A stretch of 64,000 bases of DNA from Physcomitrium patens (GCF_000002425.4 NC_037258.1:4069709-4133708); one strand, 5' to 3'; counted from the stretch's first letter, positions 23,292-36,667 are shown. Notes: a model not told the origin generated them from the sequence alone. Translations and numbers: made by a program.

Positions 23292-25288
23292 GATTGATGT
23301 ATTTATTTATTTGCTTTAATAATGTCTTCAATGAGATTTTGTTTTGTCACATTGTTATTATTTATTATATGTGTAATATTACACGTATCACATGCAACCG
23401 AATCATCATAAAATAACAATAATTTCAAAACCGACGTTTTACAAGATTTTCCATGATATTTCTATTTATACGTACTCTTGTTATTTCTTTTATCACTTTT
23501 TTTCAGAAGCTAAAATTTAATGTGTATTTATATATATTAAATAATAATGAAAATCATGCTGTAGTATATAGATCCATGTATAAAATGAGTACATACATGT
23601 CTAAAAAAAAATCTTGAATTTTTTTTTTTTTTTTCAAATTTTAGACATGTACCAAATTTCCTAATGTCCTTTCAAATTAGGCGAATCTCTTGCCATTTTT
23701 GTATTAATTCACAGAAAACAAAGATGAATTCCTTAGAACCCATATTGCAGGAACACAACCCCACATCATTTTTTTTTGTTTCTTTTCCCAAGCCCTTTCT
23801 TTTTTCTTTTTCTGCAGCTTACAATTTTTAGCATAGTCACCTTGATTCTGTCTCTTTTCAGGCTTGAATTTCTATGTCTCTATTTAAAGAAGGAACATGT
23901 TTTGTTCAATAGGTTTTATTTATTTTATCATTTGGTTTGGTCCAGTTTCACGCTTCCCCAGTACAACCATCTAATATTTTGTACCCATAAGTTGTTCAAA
24001 ACTACAATCATTTCCAATGTAACTGCTTGTACATCCAGAATCTGGATGATTGAGCTCGATACCCACCTGAGGATATTTCCTGTTTTGTGTGGAGCTCACT
24101 TCAGGGGTGATTTTAAAAAATAAAATAAAATAAAATAAAATGTAATAATAGTGTATTATTAAAGGAGAGGAATAATAATAATAATAATAATAATATGTTT
24201 ATATACATACGTACACATGTTTGACTCTACTTTCATTGATTTTTTATGATGCAAAAGTAGAGTTGCAAGCATGGTGATACCACAATTCTATGTTAACTTT
24301 TCTACAGTATCGTTTTCTAATCCTTACCTTAAACAGTAGCTTGTGAGCGATTTAGTCTATGAATGCAAAGATGAGCTAATTTTACATCAACAAGTAGATT
24401 AGTTGAGTAATGTGTTATTTGAACATTTGGTTAATGGTCCTTGTTTTGAACACCAATGTAATTCAGCATGTTTCCCATCCTGAGTTCATTTATTAGCTTC
24501 ATCAAGTCAAGGTAGATGATCCTATTTGTATCCAAAATCCCATGTTGATTGTACTCTATCATGTGGGTTCATCATACTTTATGGATCAGTGTCCCATCAA
24601 TCACCATTCACCATGATCCAGATATCATCTCAATGCATTCAATTGACTTAAATTCACAGAAAAAAAAAGAAAAAGAAAAAGAAATAAGAAAAGGGTATGA
24701 TTCTAATCTTAATTACATTGGTCACCACAAAACTTATTCTCATGCTTTACAGTTTAGTTTGTTGCAGATGGGAAGCTTCATGATCTTGAATTTGATGATT
24801 TCTGGTATGTGTATGTAAAAGATGATATCAGGGGATTTATTTTCATAAAGAAATTAGCAGTAGTTAATAGCCAATAAAAACTGGCATGCACCTTTACTTG
24901 ATACAATGCTGTAAAATGCATATACAATTTCTCTCAAATTCAATAAATTGATCACACTTCTTAGCTTCTCATACTTTGCAGACTCTGCAAGAGTTCCTTT
25001 TTCTATTTCTTTTATTTGTTTATTTATTAACCATGTACATGTAAATAGGTAATTTCAATGGGTAAAAATTGAGTTTGATTAATACTTTTCAAACACTCTC
25101 CACACGTTTCATGAACCAGCTTGTTCCCCATGTTTGTACTGAGATTTATCACTTGATTCCCCAGTTGAGATCTCCAAGCATTAATGTGTTCCACTCTCCG
25201 TAAGTGCACGTGATCCCAAGAATCGGGCACTGCTTTAATTTGTGAGATTGATGGCTGGAAGCATGAAAAAAAAAAGAAAAAAAAGAAG

Positions 25289-25295
25289 TAATATA

Positions 25296-25331
<36 letters not shown>

Positions 25332-25345
25332 TATACATACATATG
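25289..25345. repeat. Compound (TA)n-(GTAT)n microsatellite
   Basis: A TA run passes into several GTAT units and then ATAC/ATGC variants, with a purine tract immediately upstream. Confidence 0.9.
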
Positions 25346-25689
25346 CATACTTTGATGTTATGAGGTAAATTTGATGACAATTTAATACTACATAATACAG
25401 GATAATAAATAATTCTTCAATGATGGTCATACTTCTTTAAATTAAAGATTTTTCCAAAAAAATCCTAATTTTCCTAGAATATATTTGGCAAGATGCCCTA
25501 AAATAAGACTCCAATGGTAACCTTTTGCATGGTTGGTGGAAACATTGCATGATGCAATCCATGTAGAGGAATATCAATCTGCAGGCACAATAGTCTTGTT
25601 GAGGCATGCATGTCAAATATACCATGGTGAAGGAGTTGCAGATCCCTTAGAAATCCTCTCTAGGGACAAAGTTTGATCTTGTGGCAAAT

Positions 25690-27920
25690 CCACGAGATGA
25701 GAACATCGACCAAATTTTATTTGCGCAATGTTTATATTATGAGAAGCTCAGCTGCAAAGAAGCCAATCTCACAATGCATAAGGAGAAGTGAATATTGAGT
25801 GTGAAAATATTTTCAAACTTTTTTTGTGTAGATAATATCACATCACATATGAAGTCACAGCATGCCAAAGCATGGGCAGAGTACAACGCCTTCTCGGATA
25901 CCTCATAGAAGTAGTTTTTTGACTAGATGAATTTCAAAAATACCCTTGCATCTCATTTTAAGACCGAAAAGCCACTTACATTCACAATAAGATAAAACAT
26001 TGTGGACGTGGTTATTAGTGAAATGATGTCCAATGAGGATGATGAAGAATCCATACTAACTTGTAAATGGGCATTATGAATTTTTATGTTATTCAAAAAT
26101 GCAAACAATAACCAAGTTGAACTTGGTAGAGAGGAAGATTTGAATTGCAAAGCGTATAACGTAGAGATCAAAATCTTTGTGATTTTTTTGTCTTGTGATC
26201 AACTTTGTCTCTTATTAAATCTCATTTCAAATGGTCGCACATCTTATGGATATCACAAAGACCATGTTGTACATAGGTTGTTTTAATAGATGCAATGATG
26301 ACTGTGCAACTTTGTTCTTGATAGTGGTTTGTATTGTGAGCTTACAAAAAATCACCAAGCTCCTCTATATATATAGTGAGCATTTTTAGTAGCTCTTAAT
26401 ATTGGCTCAAAACAAGGCACCTCTTACATTGACTTTTGAGAGTAATTTGAATATCAATTGAAGTAGCACAACCTCTACTTTCTTGTCATTTCTCTTTTTG
26501 ATTGCAAGACAATTCAAGTAATCTTTGTTGTAGATTCAAAACTTTTGAATATCATTACTTCAAAATAAAAAAAAACACAATTTTTTGGAATTAGCACAGA
26601 TAGCAAGTGGATGATGATTTAATGGATTTTTGGCATTGCAACAAGGATGTTCAAGGTAGCTAGTGATAGGATTTTGTAGGTGTGGTGTCCTTTGCACCAA
26701 CTTGACTTCGTGGTTCAAGCCAAAAATATCAAATTATATGACAACCAATTTGTCAACATCTTGATAGGCCTTGTCTCTTATCTTCACCACTAGTACAATC
26801 TCATTAAGAAGATGGAGATGTACATGCCCAAAATTCATGGACATACAATGGTCATCCATAAAAAAATTGAATGGATTTTTGTAAGGAGAACATGCAATGA
26901 TTTGTGAGTATCTTATACAAAAATTATTTGCATGTATTCCTCTCCCTTTTTAGTGGGTGATATTATTTATACTCGGCAACATTGCAAAGGTAATCTCCTC
27001 CATCTTGACATACTTACAAAGACTAAGTAGCCTTCTAAATCAACAAAAAGTTTAGCTCAAAGGCTTGATTTAGTTCTTGATAGATTTGTGCAAAATGTAA
27101 GGTTTGCATAGTACAAAGACTTTGGCCATGGCTAATAGTGCCTCAAAATTTGGTCATTTATAGATCTTAGTATGTGACTCTTATTCAAGATTAAGGCACC
27201 TTTGTAATGAGCTTCATGGCTTTGTTGCTTACAATCGAAACCAAGGCCATAGTTTGTTTGGTGGTAGCCTTGTTTGTTGAACTCATCAATGGTATTACAT
27301 CTATTATTGCCTAGTGTAATTACAACAACAATGCCAACAACAAGAGTATTTTAAATGTTTTGTCCCACGATTTGTGTGCACTACAGACATCTCTACTATG
27401 CATTTCCATCCATCAATACAAGTTATGGTTGGAATCAACAGGTAGGATACTCAATCTATTGAGGATATTGGAAATGACCACTAAGCCATAGTATGCCTAT
27501 CTTGAGGAGATGACATTCAAAGACATTGTTGACAAGTGCTTCAATTTGCAAACAAAATTTCATGTCAGATAGACTCACTTCAATGGCTGGTTTTCATAAC
27601 TACAATTTTTTTTATAGTACATTGGCTTCTATTTTTTCTAACACAAGTATTCTCAATTTTAACTTCTCCATAAACAAGTAGGAGAAAGACAAACTTCAAC
27701 AATGCCTCATGGACTTCTTGCTCAAGAGTATCCTATATTCTAAACAATTCAACAGAATCTATTGATTTTGATAAAGCTAGATGTTTTTGGATAGCTCTAT
27801 AGATGAATTTCATTTTTTCCTAATGTACCTAAAATAAAACCTAGCTCCAATCCTAAAGTAAGCTAAATTAGGTATTTCATGGAAAGCCCTAGTTTAAAGA
27901 GGCCTAGTGATGGTGCTTTA
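25690..27920 (+). pseudogene. Inactivated hAT-superfamily transposase, plus-strand copy
   Basis: Reading across stops and shifts gives a hAT-type transposase. An N-terminal BED-like zinc-finger segment includes NITSHMKSQHAKAWAEYN at 25834-25887. NFKNTLASHF follows near 25930, then a central FGISTD near 26587 and the conserved stretch VWCPLHQLDFVVQ at 26680-26718. A C-terminal hATC dimerisation remnant lies at 27649-27750 (NFNFSINK-stop-EKDKLQQ... and FLLKSILYSKQF). hAT transposases excise and reinsert DNA elements; BED fingers bind the ends and hATC mediates dimer formation. The many stops rule out function. Terminal inverted repeats and 8-bp target duplications were not located. It pairs with the diverged copy at 29075-31110 on the minus strand. 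Confidence 0.78.
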
Positions 27921-28060
27921 GAAATTGAGCTAAATTCATTAAATTATTTTGCTGAATTGACTGAATTTGTAATAGTTTTTATTGTCAGACTAAGGATTTT
28001 TCACAACAAGACCTTAGATTTCAAGGTTTTTAAAATAAATTAAACATTGATATACTTGAA

Positions 28061-28096
<36 letters not shown>

Positions 28097-29074
28097 TTTG
28101 TGATGCCAAACCACATATTCAGTTCTGATACCAAACTAGTTTGGATCTTGTCATTTGTAAAATTTTAGGTGAAATTATCAAAAAATATTTACTAATATTT
28201 TTACTTATTTCACATTTTGATACATAATGCAATCTACTTTGTGCATAATTTTCAAAAAAATTATAAATGTGAATTATTTCAACTGTCAGAACATTTTTAT
28301 TTTCAATGTCTCAATATGTAAATAGGACAATGTAAATGTGATGATGTCACTTTTGAGCTAAATATTTCTTCATTTTAAAAATATATATGAGATTATATAA
28401 AAAAAAATACAATTATGCTATTTTACAAATCTTTATTAAATTTTTATTCTATTTTGCTACTGAAATCACTCCAAGGGTTCCCAAAAAAGTCCTCCACACT
28501 GTCAGAGTTATTCTATAACAGTATCACACAGATGATTCATGATAATGAAAAAAGAAAAAAAGAAAAAGAATCTCATAGCAAATGTGCATGTGGCTATCAT
28601 GCACCTTACTTTAAGAAATACTTGTTATTTCAAGGAAAAACAAATGACAGTTGAGCAATGCCTACAGTTAAGAAGCCTATTTAGGGGAAATAAGAAGAAC
28701 AAAAAAATAAATCCTAAAATCGATATATAAAAGATGATTGGAATAAAGAGTGTATGTATGTATATGTATATATATATATATATATATATAGCAAGAGAGA
28801 AAGAGAAATTATAAGAAAGATTCTAAACATAGAGGTTATTAGTAATATCAAATTATTGATAATATATCAATAAATAATAATTTATTTTGTTGGACAGAAA
28901 AAATGAAGGTAGAAAAATAGTAGAGACGTAAAATTGTATGTTAAATTTCACAAGGAATGATATTTATTTCTATTCTTTCAAGGTGTTCTATGAGTAGTTA
29001 AGCACTCTTGCTATACATTGCCTATAGTATGTTTTTAATGCTCACAATCTCCACTTCATTGGTGTTGTGTTAGA
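27921..29074. other. Spacer between the two hAT copies
   Basis: AT-rich DNA with (TA)n at 28062-28092 and (TGTA)n-(TA)n at 28751-28790. ORFs at 28415-28730 are Lys-rich chance frames. No gene seen. Confidence 0.6.
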
Positions 29075-31110
29075 ATACAAACATTCATCACCATGTCACT
29101 TTAAACTTTTCTTTTTTTTGAAATATCTAATTTATCTTATTCTAAGATTGCTGCCAAGTATTATTTTAGGTAAATTAGATATAGATGAAATCCATCTACA
29201 AAGATGTCTAAAATATTCCATCTTCAACAAATTTGACAAACTTTATCAAAATATATTAAATGTAGAATATTCTCAAAAGAGAAGTTAGTAAAGCATTGTT
29301 GATATTTATTCTTCTTCCATCTAATCATGAAGAAGTTGGATTTAATAGTGCTTATATTAGGAAAAATGAAGACTAGCCGACTATAAAATCTTTGAAGTTG
29401 TAGAAACTCATCATTACAATGAGTCCATTTGACATGAAATTCTATTTGTAAATTGGAGCACTTATCAACGACGTTCTTAAAAGGAATCTTTTCATATTTG
29501 ATATGTACTATGACTTAGTAGTTGTTCTCAATATAGTTGATTGATTGAATTTCATATCTAGCCAACTCCAATTGCATCTTATTCCTTCAAATAGAAATGC
29601 ATAGTGGAGATGTCTACCATCCACACAAATTATAGAACAAGACTTTTGAAATATTCTTATTACTAGTGTTGTTGTTGCAATTGCATTAGATGACAATAAA
29701 TGCAATGCAATTGACAAGAGCTACAAATAAGGTCACCATTGAACAAACCATGGCCTCAATCTTGGCTGGAGGTAGCGAAGCCAAGGTCCTTATCATGAAG
29801 GTGTCTTATCTTAAATGATGGCCTTCACACTCATGAGACCCACACACTTAGATTTGTAGATGACCAAGTTTGGAACACTGTAAACCATGGCCAAAGTCTT
29901 TGCATATTATAGACTTTGTACTTTATATAGCGAGACCAACAACTAAATCAAGCCTTTAAGTTAGGTTTTCTATTGATTCAAAAAGATGCTCTGTCTTTAC
30001 AACCATATCACAAGGATAGAGGTTACTTTTGCAATATCATTGAAAGCAAGCAATACCATCTACAAAGAAGAGAGAGGGATATATGTAGATTGCTTCTACA
30101 TAAGATACTCAGAAATCACTTTCATCCTTGTCACAAAAAATTGGATAATTTATTCATATACAACCACTATGTATTCATAAATTTTGAATATGTACAACCT
30201 ATCCTCTTGATAAGATTGAACTATTGATAAAGGTGAGAAATGATGTCTATGAAGATGTTGATAAATTATCCGTCATACAACTTGACATACTTGGCTTGGA
30301 CTACAAAAACATGTTGATGTAGAGCACACTACACCTACACAATCCCATCAACAATCACCTCAATCATCCTTGTCACAATGCCAAAAAGCCACCTTATTAT
30401 TGTTTGCTCCATATTTGTGCTAATTCCAATGAATTGTGTCAACTATTTTTAAGCAACAATATTTAGAGGTTTTGAATCCATAGCAAAGATCATTTTGGTT
30501 GTCTTGCAATTCAAAAGAGGAATAATAAGAAAGTAGAGGTTGTACAGCTTTGATTGCTACTCAAATCTAAGTCAAAAGCCAAGGTATGAAGTGCCTTGCT
30601 TTGAGCCAATTTTAAGAGCAAGCAAAAATGTCCACTCCATATAAAAGGGCTCACTGATTTTTTATAAGCTCATAGCATAAACCACCCTCACGAACAAAGC
30701 CACATAGTTATCACTATATCCACTGAAGCAACCTATGTGCAAGATAGTCTTGGTGACATCCGTGAGATGTGCTGCCATTTGAAATAAAGTTCTATATAAG
30801 ATGAAGCTGATTACAAGACGGAATAGATGTGAAGATTTAATCTTCACCTTGTGCACTTCGTGGTTCAGATCTTGCTCTCTATTGAGCTCAATTTATTCAT
30901 TGTTTACATCTTCAAATAACTTAAAAATTGACAATGCATGTTCATGTGTTGATGTGGATTCCTTGTCATTAATATTAAATAATATGTCATTATTTATCAC
31001 GTCTACAATGTCTTGATTTATTGTAAACATGAGTACCTTTTTGATGTCAAAATGAGCTTAAAGAGTGTTCTTGAAATTCACTTGGTCAAAGAATTGCTTC
31101 AATGTGGCAG
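29075..31110 (-). pseudogene. Inactivated hAT-superfamily transposase, minus-strand copy
   Basis: The minus strand aligns along nearly its whole length with the copy at 25690-27920, in the same order. FFDQVNFKNTL is near 31100, MAAHLTDVTKTILHIGCFSG at about 30720-30780, FIGIST near 30430 and CALHQHVFVVQ near 30300-30335. YLIYLK lies near 29160, downstream of hATC. The hATC region at 29261-29349 includes SNFFMIRWKKNKYQQCF and NFSFENILH. The BED-finger part is not recognisable, so this copy is probably truncated at its 5' end or more decayed there. Stops and frameshifts are frequent. Distance from the NFKNTL motif to hATC is about 1.84 kb here and 1.83 kb in the other copy, so there have been few large indels. 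Confidence 0.78.
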
Positions 31111-31970
31111 ATAATAATCTTACAAAAAAATATAATGAGTAACTTTTGAGCAGGGTCAGTAGATTAAATAGAAAAAATATAAGATTTTAGAAATATTATT
31201 TGAAATGAGACAAAGCTAAATGGGATTGATTGTACAAAATAAACATATTCTCAATATATTATAAATTTAAATAAATCAAATAACTCATATTTTTTAATTT
31301 TAAAATTTATGAATTAGGTACATGAAACTGTCAATGACAGATAAAAATACAACTATAAAAATACAAAGTAAAAAATAACATATCTATTAAGAATAAAGTA
31401 TACATAATTATTTTGAGATCATGTTTAAGATTCTTAAATACTAATACATATAGTTTTTTTTTTCAAATGCATCAATGTGAAAAAAAATGATTTTTTTAAT
31501 AGAACCATTATTATTATTAATAGTAGGGCTTCTTGCTTCAATTGGAGATTAAATTATTTAAATGATTTTTGAAGATGCAATAAAGAACAACATAATGGAT
31601 GTGTACATGGATGAAAAAATGAATTTAAGGCTAATTTGGGAGATGTGATAAAGAGCAACAATTATCTTTGAAGACACAATTATTTATAAAAATAATATGT
31701 TCAATATTTAGTATTTTGAAGACTCACAATTGTTTTGTTACAATAAAAAATAATTATAGATAATTGTGGAAGAATAGTACTTTTCAATGTATGATGATTT
31801 TCTATATATATGTATTATGCACAAATGTAAATAAAAGTAATGTATCTGTTGATGAAATTTTAAGTAAAAATAAGCATTGTTTGTCCTTATACTTAATTGT
31901 ATCTTATTGCTTAAATGTCCTTATACTTAAAGATTAAGATAAAATTTTAAACTTAATACTTAATTATCTT

Positions 31971-32011
31971 AATTTATTTTAATCTTAATACAATTAAGAT
32001 TAAAATAAATT
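31971..32011. repeat. 19-bp perfect inverted repeat, 3-nt loop
   Basis: AATTTATTTTAATCTTAAT (31971-31989) is exactly complementary to 31993-32011, separated by ACA. It is AT-rich, so some chance contribution is likely, but the length is notable. Confidence 0.8.
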
Positions 32012-32615
32012 TACATAGTTTTTGTACATTACATTGAGAATGTTTTATTTTTTTATTCCATGATTTATTGTTCTAGAGTGTAAATGTAATTGCTAAAACT
32101 ATGGAAATACATGCAGTAATTGCTTACTAACAGGATAGGGTTTGAGAATTTAGAGAAATAATGTTAACTGTGATAAAGATAGTTATAATTCTGGAAGAAA
32201 AAAAACAAAAAAACAAAAAAACAAAAAAAAAACAAATTAACAATTTGAGGGATGTAGAAAATGAGTGGTTTGCTTAAATGGATAGACTATACATGGTGCT
32301 TAAAGAAATAAATAAATTTTCACCTACCAAATAATTGGTGCACATTTTATTTTTTAAATATGTTGTACAATCGACTTTAATCAGAACTAAAATTTCTTAA
32401 GCTTTTAAAGGCAATTGAGGTACGAACATTTTTAATTAATTTTTGGGTAGACTAGTTAATTTTAATGGAAAAGAAAAAGAAAAAAGAAACCGAAAAATAA
32501 TTAATGAAAGAAAAAAGATCAATAGATTGCACAAAAGTTGGCTTTTCAGTGAGAATAAAGTGCTTTCCATGAAATTTTATTAAAATAGAAAAACTAAGCT
32601 AGTTTGGCAGTTACA

Positions 32616-32651
<36 letters not shown>

Positions 32652-33060
32652 TGTAAACAATTAAAATTTTTAGGTTTTTATATTGTTTACCAATCTATGG
32701 TGGAAGCAATTTTAGTTTTATAAAATACTCGTATTGGGTAAATATACTCAGTTGAAAGTATATATATATGTATATATATATATATAAACATATATATAAA
32801 TTTTGAACATAAAAATTCAGTAATTCAAATATGCAATCAAACTAGACTATAATAAACTATCATATATTGTAATTGCAATTAACTCATTATGTGATCTTAA
32901 TTTTAAAATAACTGATTATTTTTCGTATATAAAAATAAAATAATAATAATAATAAAATATAATTAAAGTAATATCACTTCTAACGTGGCATATTCTATTG
33001 TGAGAAAAATAATTCTAATTTTAATATCTATAAGTTAGGGCTTATTTACAACTCTAAATT

Positions 33061-33475
33061 TATCCTTTCAATCATAAATTTAAAATACTGAGTTAAATTC
33101 CAAATATGCATTTTAAAAAAAAAAAAACGTATAGAATCCTAAAAAACATAATATGAATTATTATATGAAACAAGTTATTAAACAATAAGGAGTATCAAAT
33201 TATCCTTTCAATCATAAATTTGAAATACCGAGTTAAATTCCAAATATACATTTTTTTTTAAAAAAAACGTATAGAATCCTAAAAAACATAATATGAATTA
33301 TTATATGAAACAAGTTATTAAACAATAAGGAGTATCAAATTATCCTTTCAATCATAAATTTGAAATACCGAGTTAAATTCCAAATATACATTTTTTTTTA
33401 AAAAAAACGTATAGAATCCTAAAAAACATAATATGAATTATTATATGAAACAAGTTATTAAACAATGTGGAGTAA
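33061..33475 (+). repeat. 140-bp tandem triplication
   Basis: The unit starting TATCCTTTCAATCATAAATT begins at 33061, 33201 and 33341, an exact 140-bp period. Copies 2 and 3 are nearly identical, sharing GAAATACCGAG and a T8-A8 junction. Copy 1 differs (AAAATACTGAG, no T run), and the end of copy 3 diverges at ACAATGTGGAG. This implies a recent duplication of the second unit. Confidence 0.95.
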
Positions 33476-33509
33476 CAAAGTAAACAAATAAATACTTAAA
33501 ATTGAGTTT

Positions 33510-33532
33510 TATATATATAGATAGATAGATAG

Positions 33533-33563
<31 letters not shown>
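33510..33563. repeat. Compound (TA)n-(GATA)n-(TA)n microsatellite
   Basis: TA units flank a run of four GATA units. It lies just downstream of the 140-bp triplication. Confidence 0.9.
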
Positions 33564-34560
33564 ACAAAATTATTTTTATATTTTAATAAATTTATATCAT
33601 ACATAATCAAAATATATATTAGATGATAACATGCAACTATGTGTTAAAAAGTTTGTGTTTTTGAAAATTCTGTACTAACTATAACTATAATTTAGAAAAT
33701 AATTTTAAAAATTAAAAGTCTCTTTTAATAAGTTTTATTATTTATGAAGTAAAAAAATATAATTTTAAAAATATTTTTTTTAAAAATGATTTTTTTTCTA
33801 TGTAACCAAATTCAAAGTACAAAAAAACAAAATGAATTAAATTCTATAAAATATACTTGAAAACTTGTTTAGTAAACTAGTTCATATATTTTCATTACTT
33901 AAATTTACTCAAGTGTTTATCATTATTTATTCTTAAATTTATCATTGAACAATTTTTCAATATTTTTAAAACCATATGTTAAATAGCACTCATCAATGGT
34001 CAACTAATTTGTTTAATCTTATAAATTAGAAGTTATAATAATGATGATTAGTAGTCGTAGCTATTCATTGCTATAATCTAGAGCACATTTGTTTTGTTTT
34101 ATGACTAAAATTCAGATGTTGGTAACTGATAATTCAAGTTAAATAATCTCCTCTAGAATAAACACTATTCATTAGTTTAAGAAGGTAATTTCAGGCTAAG
34201 CTCTGAATGTTGTGAAACTAGATGATTTTAAAACTGTCTATTGACTCTAATGAGATTTAACTTATGTCCACATTAACTCTTTTTTGGATGGAGTGTGGAA
34301 TTTGCCCAAAACTCCTCCCTTATCAAGAATACAAGTAATCTTGTGATGCCATTTGCATAGCATTGTACATTGTGGAAATGTTATTGATTGTGAATAATAG
34401 AGTGGCTTGGTCATGCTATAAACTATATAGAATAACAACTTCATCATACACCACAGTTCTTTACAGCTCATGATAACATGCTGTAATTTTAATCTGCAGA
34501 TAACAAACTTGATTACAGGGATCATAAGTTGATATTCTATTTCATATAACATCAGATCAC

Positions 34561-36110
34561 AGAAGGTGCTGCATGTGGTTTCATATTATGCAAAATGAAA
34601 TCCCACCATAAAATAAAATAAAATAAAACACACACACACACACACACACGAAAAAAAACACAAACACAAAATGCAACAAATATCTGAAGTAGTACAATTC
34701 AATGTCCAGCAATAAACAAAAAGTCACATTTCTTTTCTGAAAGAAGATGTAACCACAAGTGAATCCTTTAAAGTTGACTGTGCCCAACACTTGGCAAAAT
34801 CAGCAACACTTTTTTTCTATTTTCTTTCCCCCCTCCCCCTCTTTTATTATTTCTATTTTATTTAATTATTTGAATTATTTATCATCTTTGTTGGGGAAAC
34901 ACATCATATCATAGAGGCAGCACTATGCACCAACCCAAGTGAGATGCTGTGGACAACAACAACAATAACAACAGTGACACAATTGGGACCATGTTAACCA
35001 TGTGAGCCCCATTTGTTCCCAATTACAGGAGCACAAAACCTAATAAGCCTCAGGCAAGAGGGTGTCATTGTATGTGTGCTTGCAGTAAGTAGTCTCAGGT
35101 TCCAGATTATGTAAGAACCTGCGCATGTAGTGTGTGCTTGAAGTAGTCCAGAGTTTTAGTATGTGTAAGAAAATGTGTGTGTGGGTGTGTGAGTGTGAAT
35201 GCATGGCCATTTCATTCAGGGTGTAAGGAAAAAGGAGAGTCAAATCTAGTAGCATCAAAAACTGCCTTTAGGTCCCATGGAGCAAAGCCTTCAAGGCATG
35301 CAGATAAACGAAGAGAGACAGACAGACAGACAGACAGACAGGGCCAGGAGAGCTTTGGAGGCCACAACCCCAGCCTTGGCCTTTGCAGAGCTCTGGCCCA
35401 ATCTCTGAGACCCACAATAGCTTTCCTCTGGACTTGGACTTGGGCTTGGGCTTTGCTGCCACAGAGAGTCTGCATCATAAAAATGCGGCTTAGTCAATCT
35501 GGCTCCACAATCTTCTTCCTCAGTCTGCAGGCACCACTCTCCATTTCCAGGCTTTGATATGATCATGGATGTTTGTGAATGAGAGAGGGCTGCTGCAATC
35601 AGACTCTGCAGAGAGCTTTAGCTGTTGTTGCGGTTCCAGCTACAACACAAGGCCAAAAGCTCTGGGTCCGTCAGGCTTCCATTCGCAATCCCACATTATG
35701 AGCTCAAAAGCACACAACACAACACAGATGGAACTTAAGGAAGGCATTTTCCACATTTTCCTACACTGTGTAAACCATGAGAGGTGCATGGAGATCCTTA
35801 ACATTACACTGTTGGTTTTCTTAACTTTTTTTTTTTGTTTGTTTGCTGGGGGATCCCAGTGTTAGGTTTTTATTTGTTTTCCATTGATTCATTGTTGTTG
35901 GTGAAATGTAGCTGTATTGAAGAAATGCACTTTGATGCATGTGTTGAATGTGTAGAGTGTGAACTTAGTCTGCTTGAAGATGCTAGTTCAGATACACCAG
36001 AAAAATAATAATAATAATAATAATAAGAAAAATAAATAAATAAAATGCAACATTTAAAAGACATTGAAGAATTAATCTGTGATGAATGTAACCACAACAT
36101 CATCTTCTAA
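34561..36110. other. GC island segment with microsatellites, no assignable gene
   Basis: Between (AC)n at 34628-34649 and (AAT)n near 36007 lies moderate-GC DNA including (GACA)n at 35316-35341. Several overlapping 60-126 codon frames occur on both strands around 35177-35865. They are mutually exclusive shadows with repeat-derived residues and none resembles a family. Confidence 0.5.
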
Positions 36111-36372
36111 TAAAATGTGATTCTTTCAACTAACCAGTCAAAAATGATAAATTTAGTTTTTTTTTCCTAACTTGGTTTCTTTTAGAATGTTCAAGATAAA
36201 ATTCATATGATTTTTTTTGAAACATTCAAAAATCACATTGTACAAATATGTAATGTATGATTTATTCCCCTAAAATAAGGGGGGGGGTGCACATTTAACA
36301 ACACACCTTTCCAACCAAAAAAGAAAACTTTTTGAAAAGAAGTGCATATTACTCACATATGCAAATATATAT

Positions 36373-36376
<4 letters not shown>

Positions 36377-36404
<28 letters not shown>
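36377..36404. repeat. (AT)n microsatellite
   Basis: About 14 AT units. Confidence 0.95.
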
Positions 36405-36407
<3 letters not shown>

Positions 36408-36604
36408 CCAAGATGTACATTAATTCAATCCAAAGTGGGTAATCACAAGCTGGACATAAAAGCTTACCATCTTGCAGTTTGTATTTTTGTGTTAGAAGCC
36501 ATTCCCTTGACCTCTTCCTTCTAGTACCTTCCATGGACCTGAGTCTGGAGACTTCCAGCTTGAAGAGGCCATGTCCTCATTTCCTGCAGGCCTCAGCTAT
36601 TATC

Positions 36605-36667
36605 AGAGCATCCCCATCAGGCCACTGCAAAAGACCCGGTATACCGGAGCATGGGTGGGGATGCTCT
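36605..36667. repeat. Nested hairpin in GC island
   Basis: AGAGCATCCCCA (36605-36616) is exactly complementary to TGGGGATGCTCT (36656-36667). Between them is a 12-bp perfect palindrome CCGGTATACCGG (36636-36647). The pair sits in a GC-rich island (about 36480-36960) that has no convincing ORF; the 84-codon frame at 36707-36961 is unrecognised. Confidence 0.8.

Larger units (their letters stand above)
20721..25430. other. AT-rich intergenic DNA, no gene seen
   Basis: Only low-complexity tracts stand out: (AT)n at 20778-20804, poly(T) and poly(A) tracts near 21686 and 21820, (TA)n at 23255-23289, (TAAAA)n and (AAT)n at 24117-24194, and a compound TA/GTAT tract at 25289-25345. There is also a partial direct repeat at 20941-21080. 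The ORFs 23776-24123 and 24549-24818 are compositionally biased and unlike any family I know. Confidence 0.6.
31111..34560. other. AT-rich intergenic DNA, no gene seen
   Basis: Contains a 19-bp palindrome at 31971-32011, (TA)n at 32620-32649, a 140-bp triplication at 33061-33475 and a TA/GATA compound tract at 33510-33563. Elsewhere only AT-rich sequence with short chance ORFs. Confidence 0.6.

Noticed and set aside
29973..30227. 84-codon plus-strand ORF inside the hAT copy
   Set aside because: It is antisense to the minus-strand transposase remnant.
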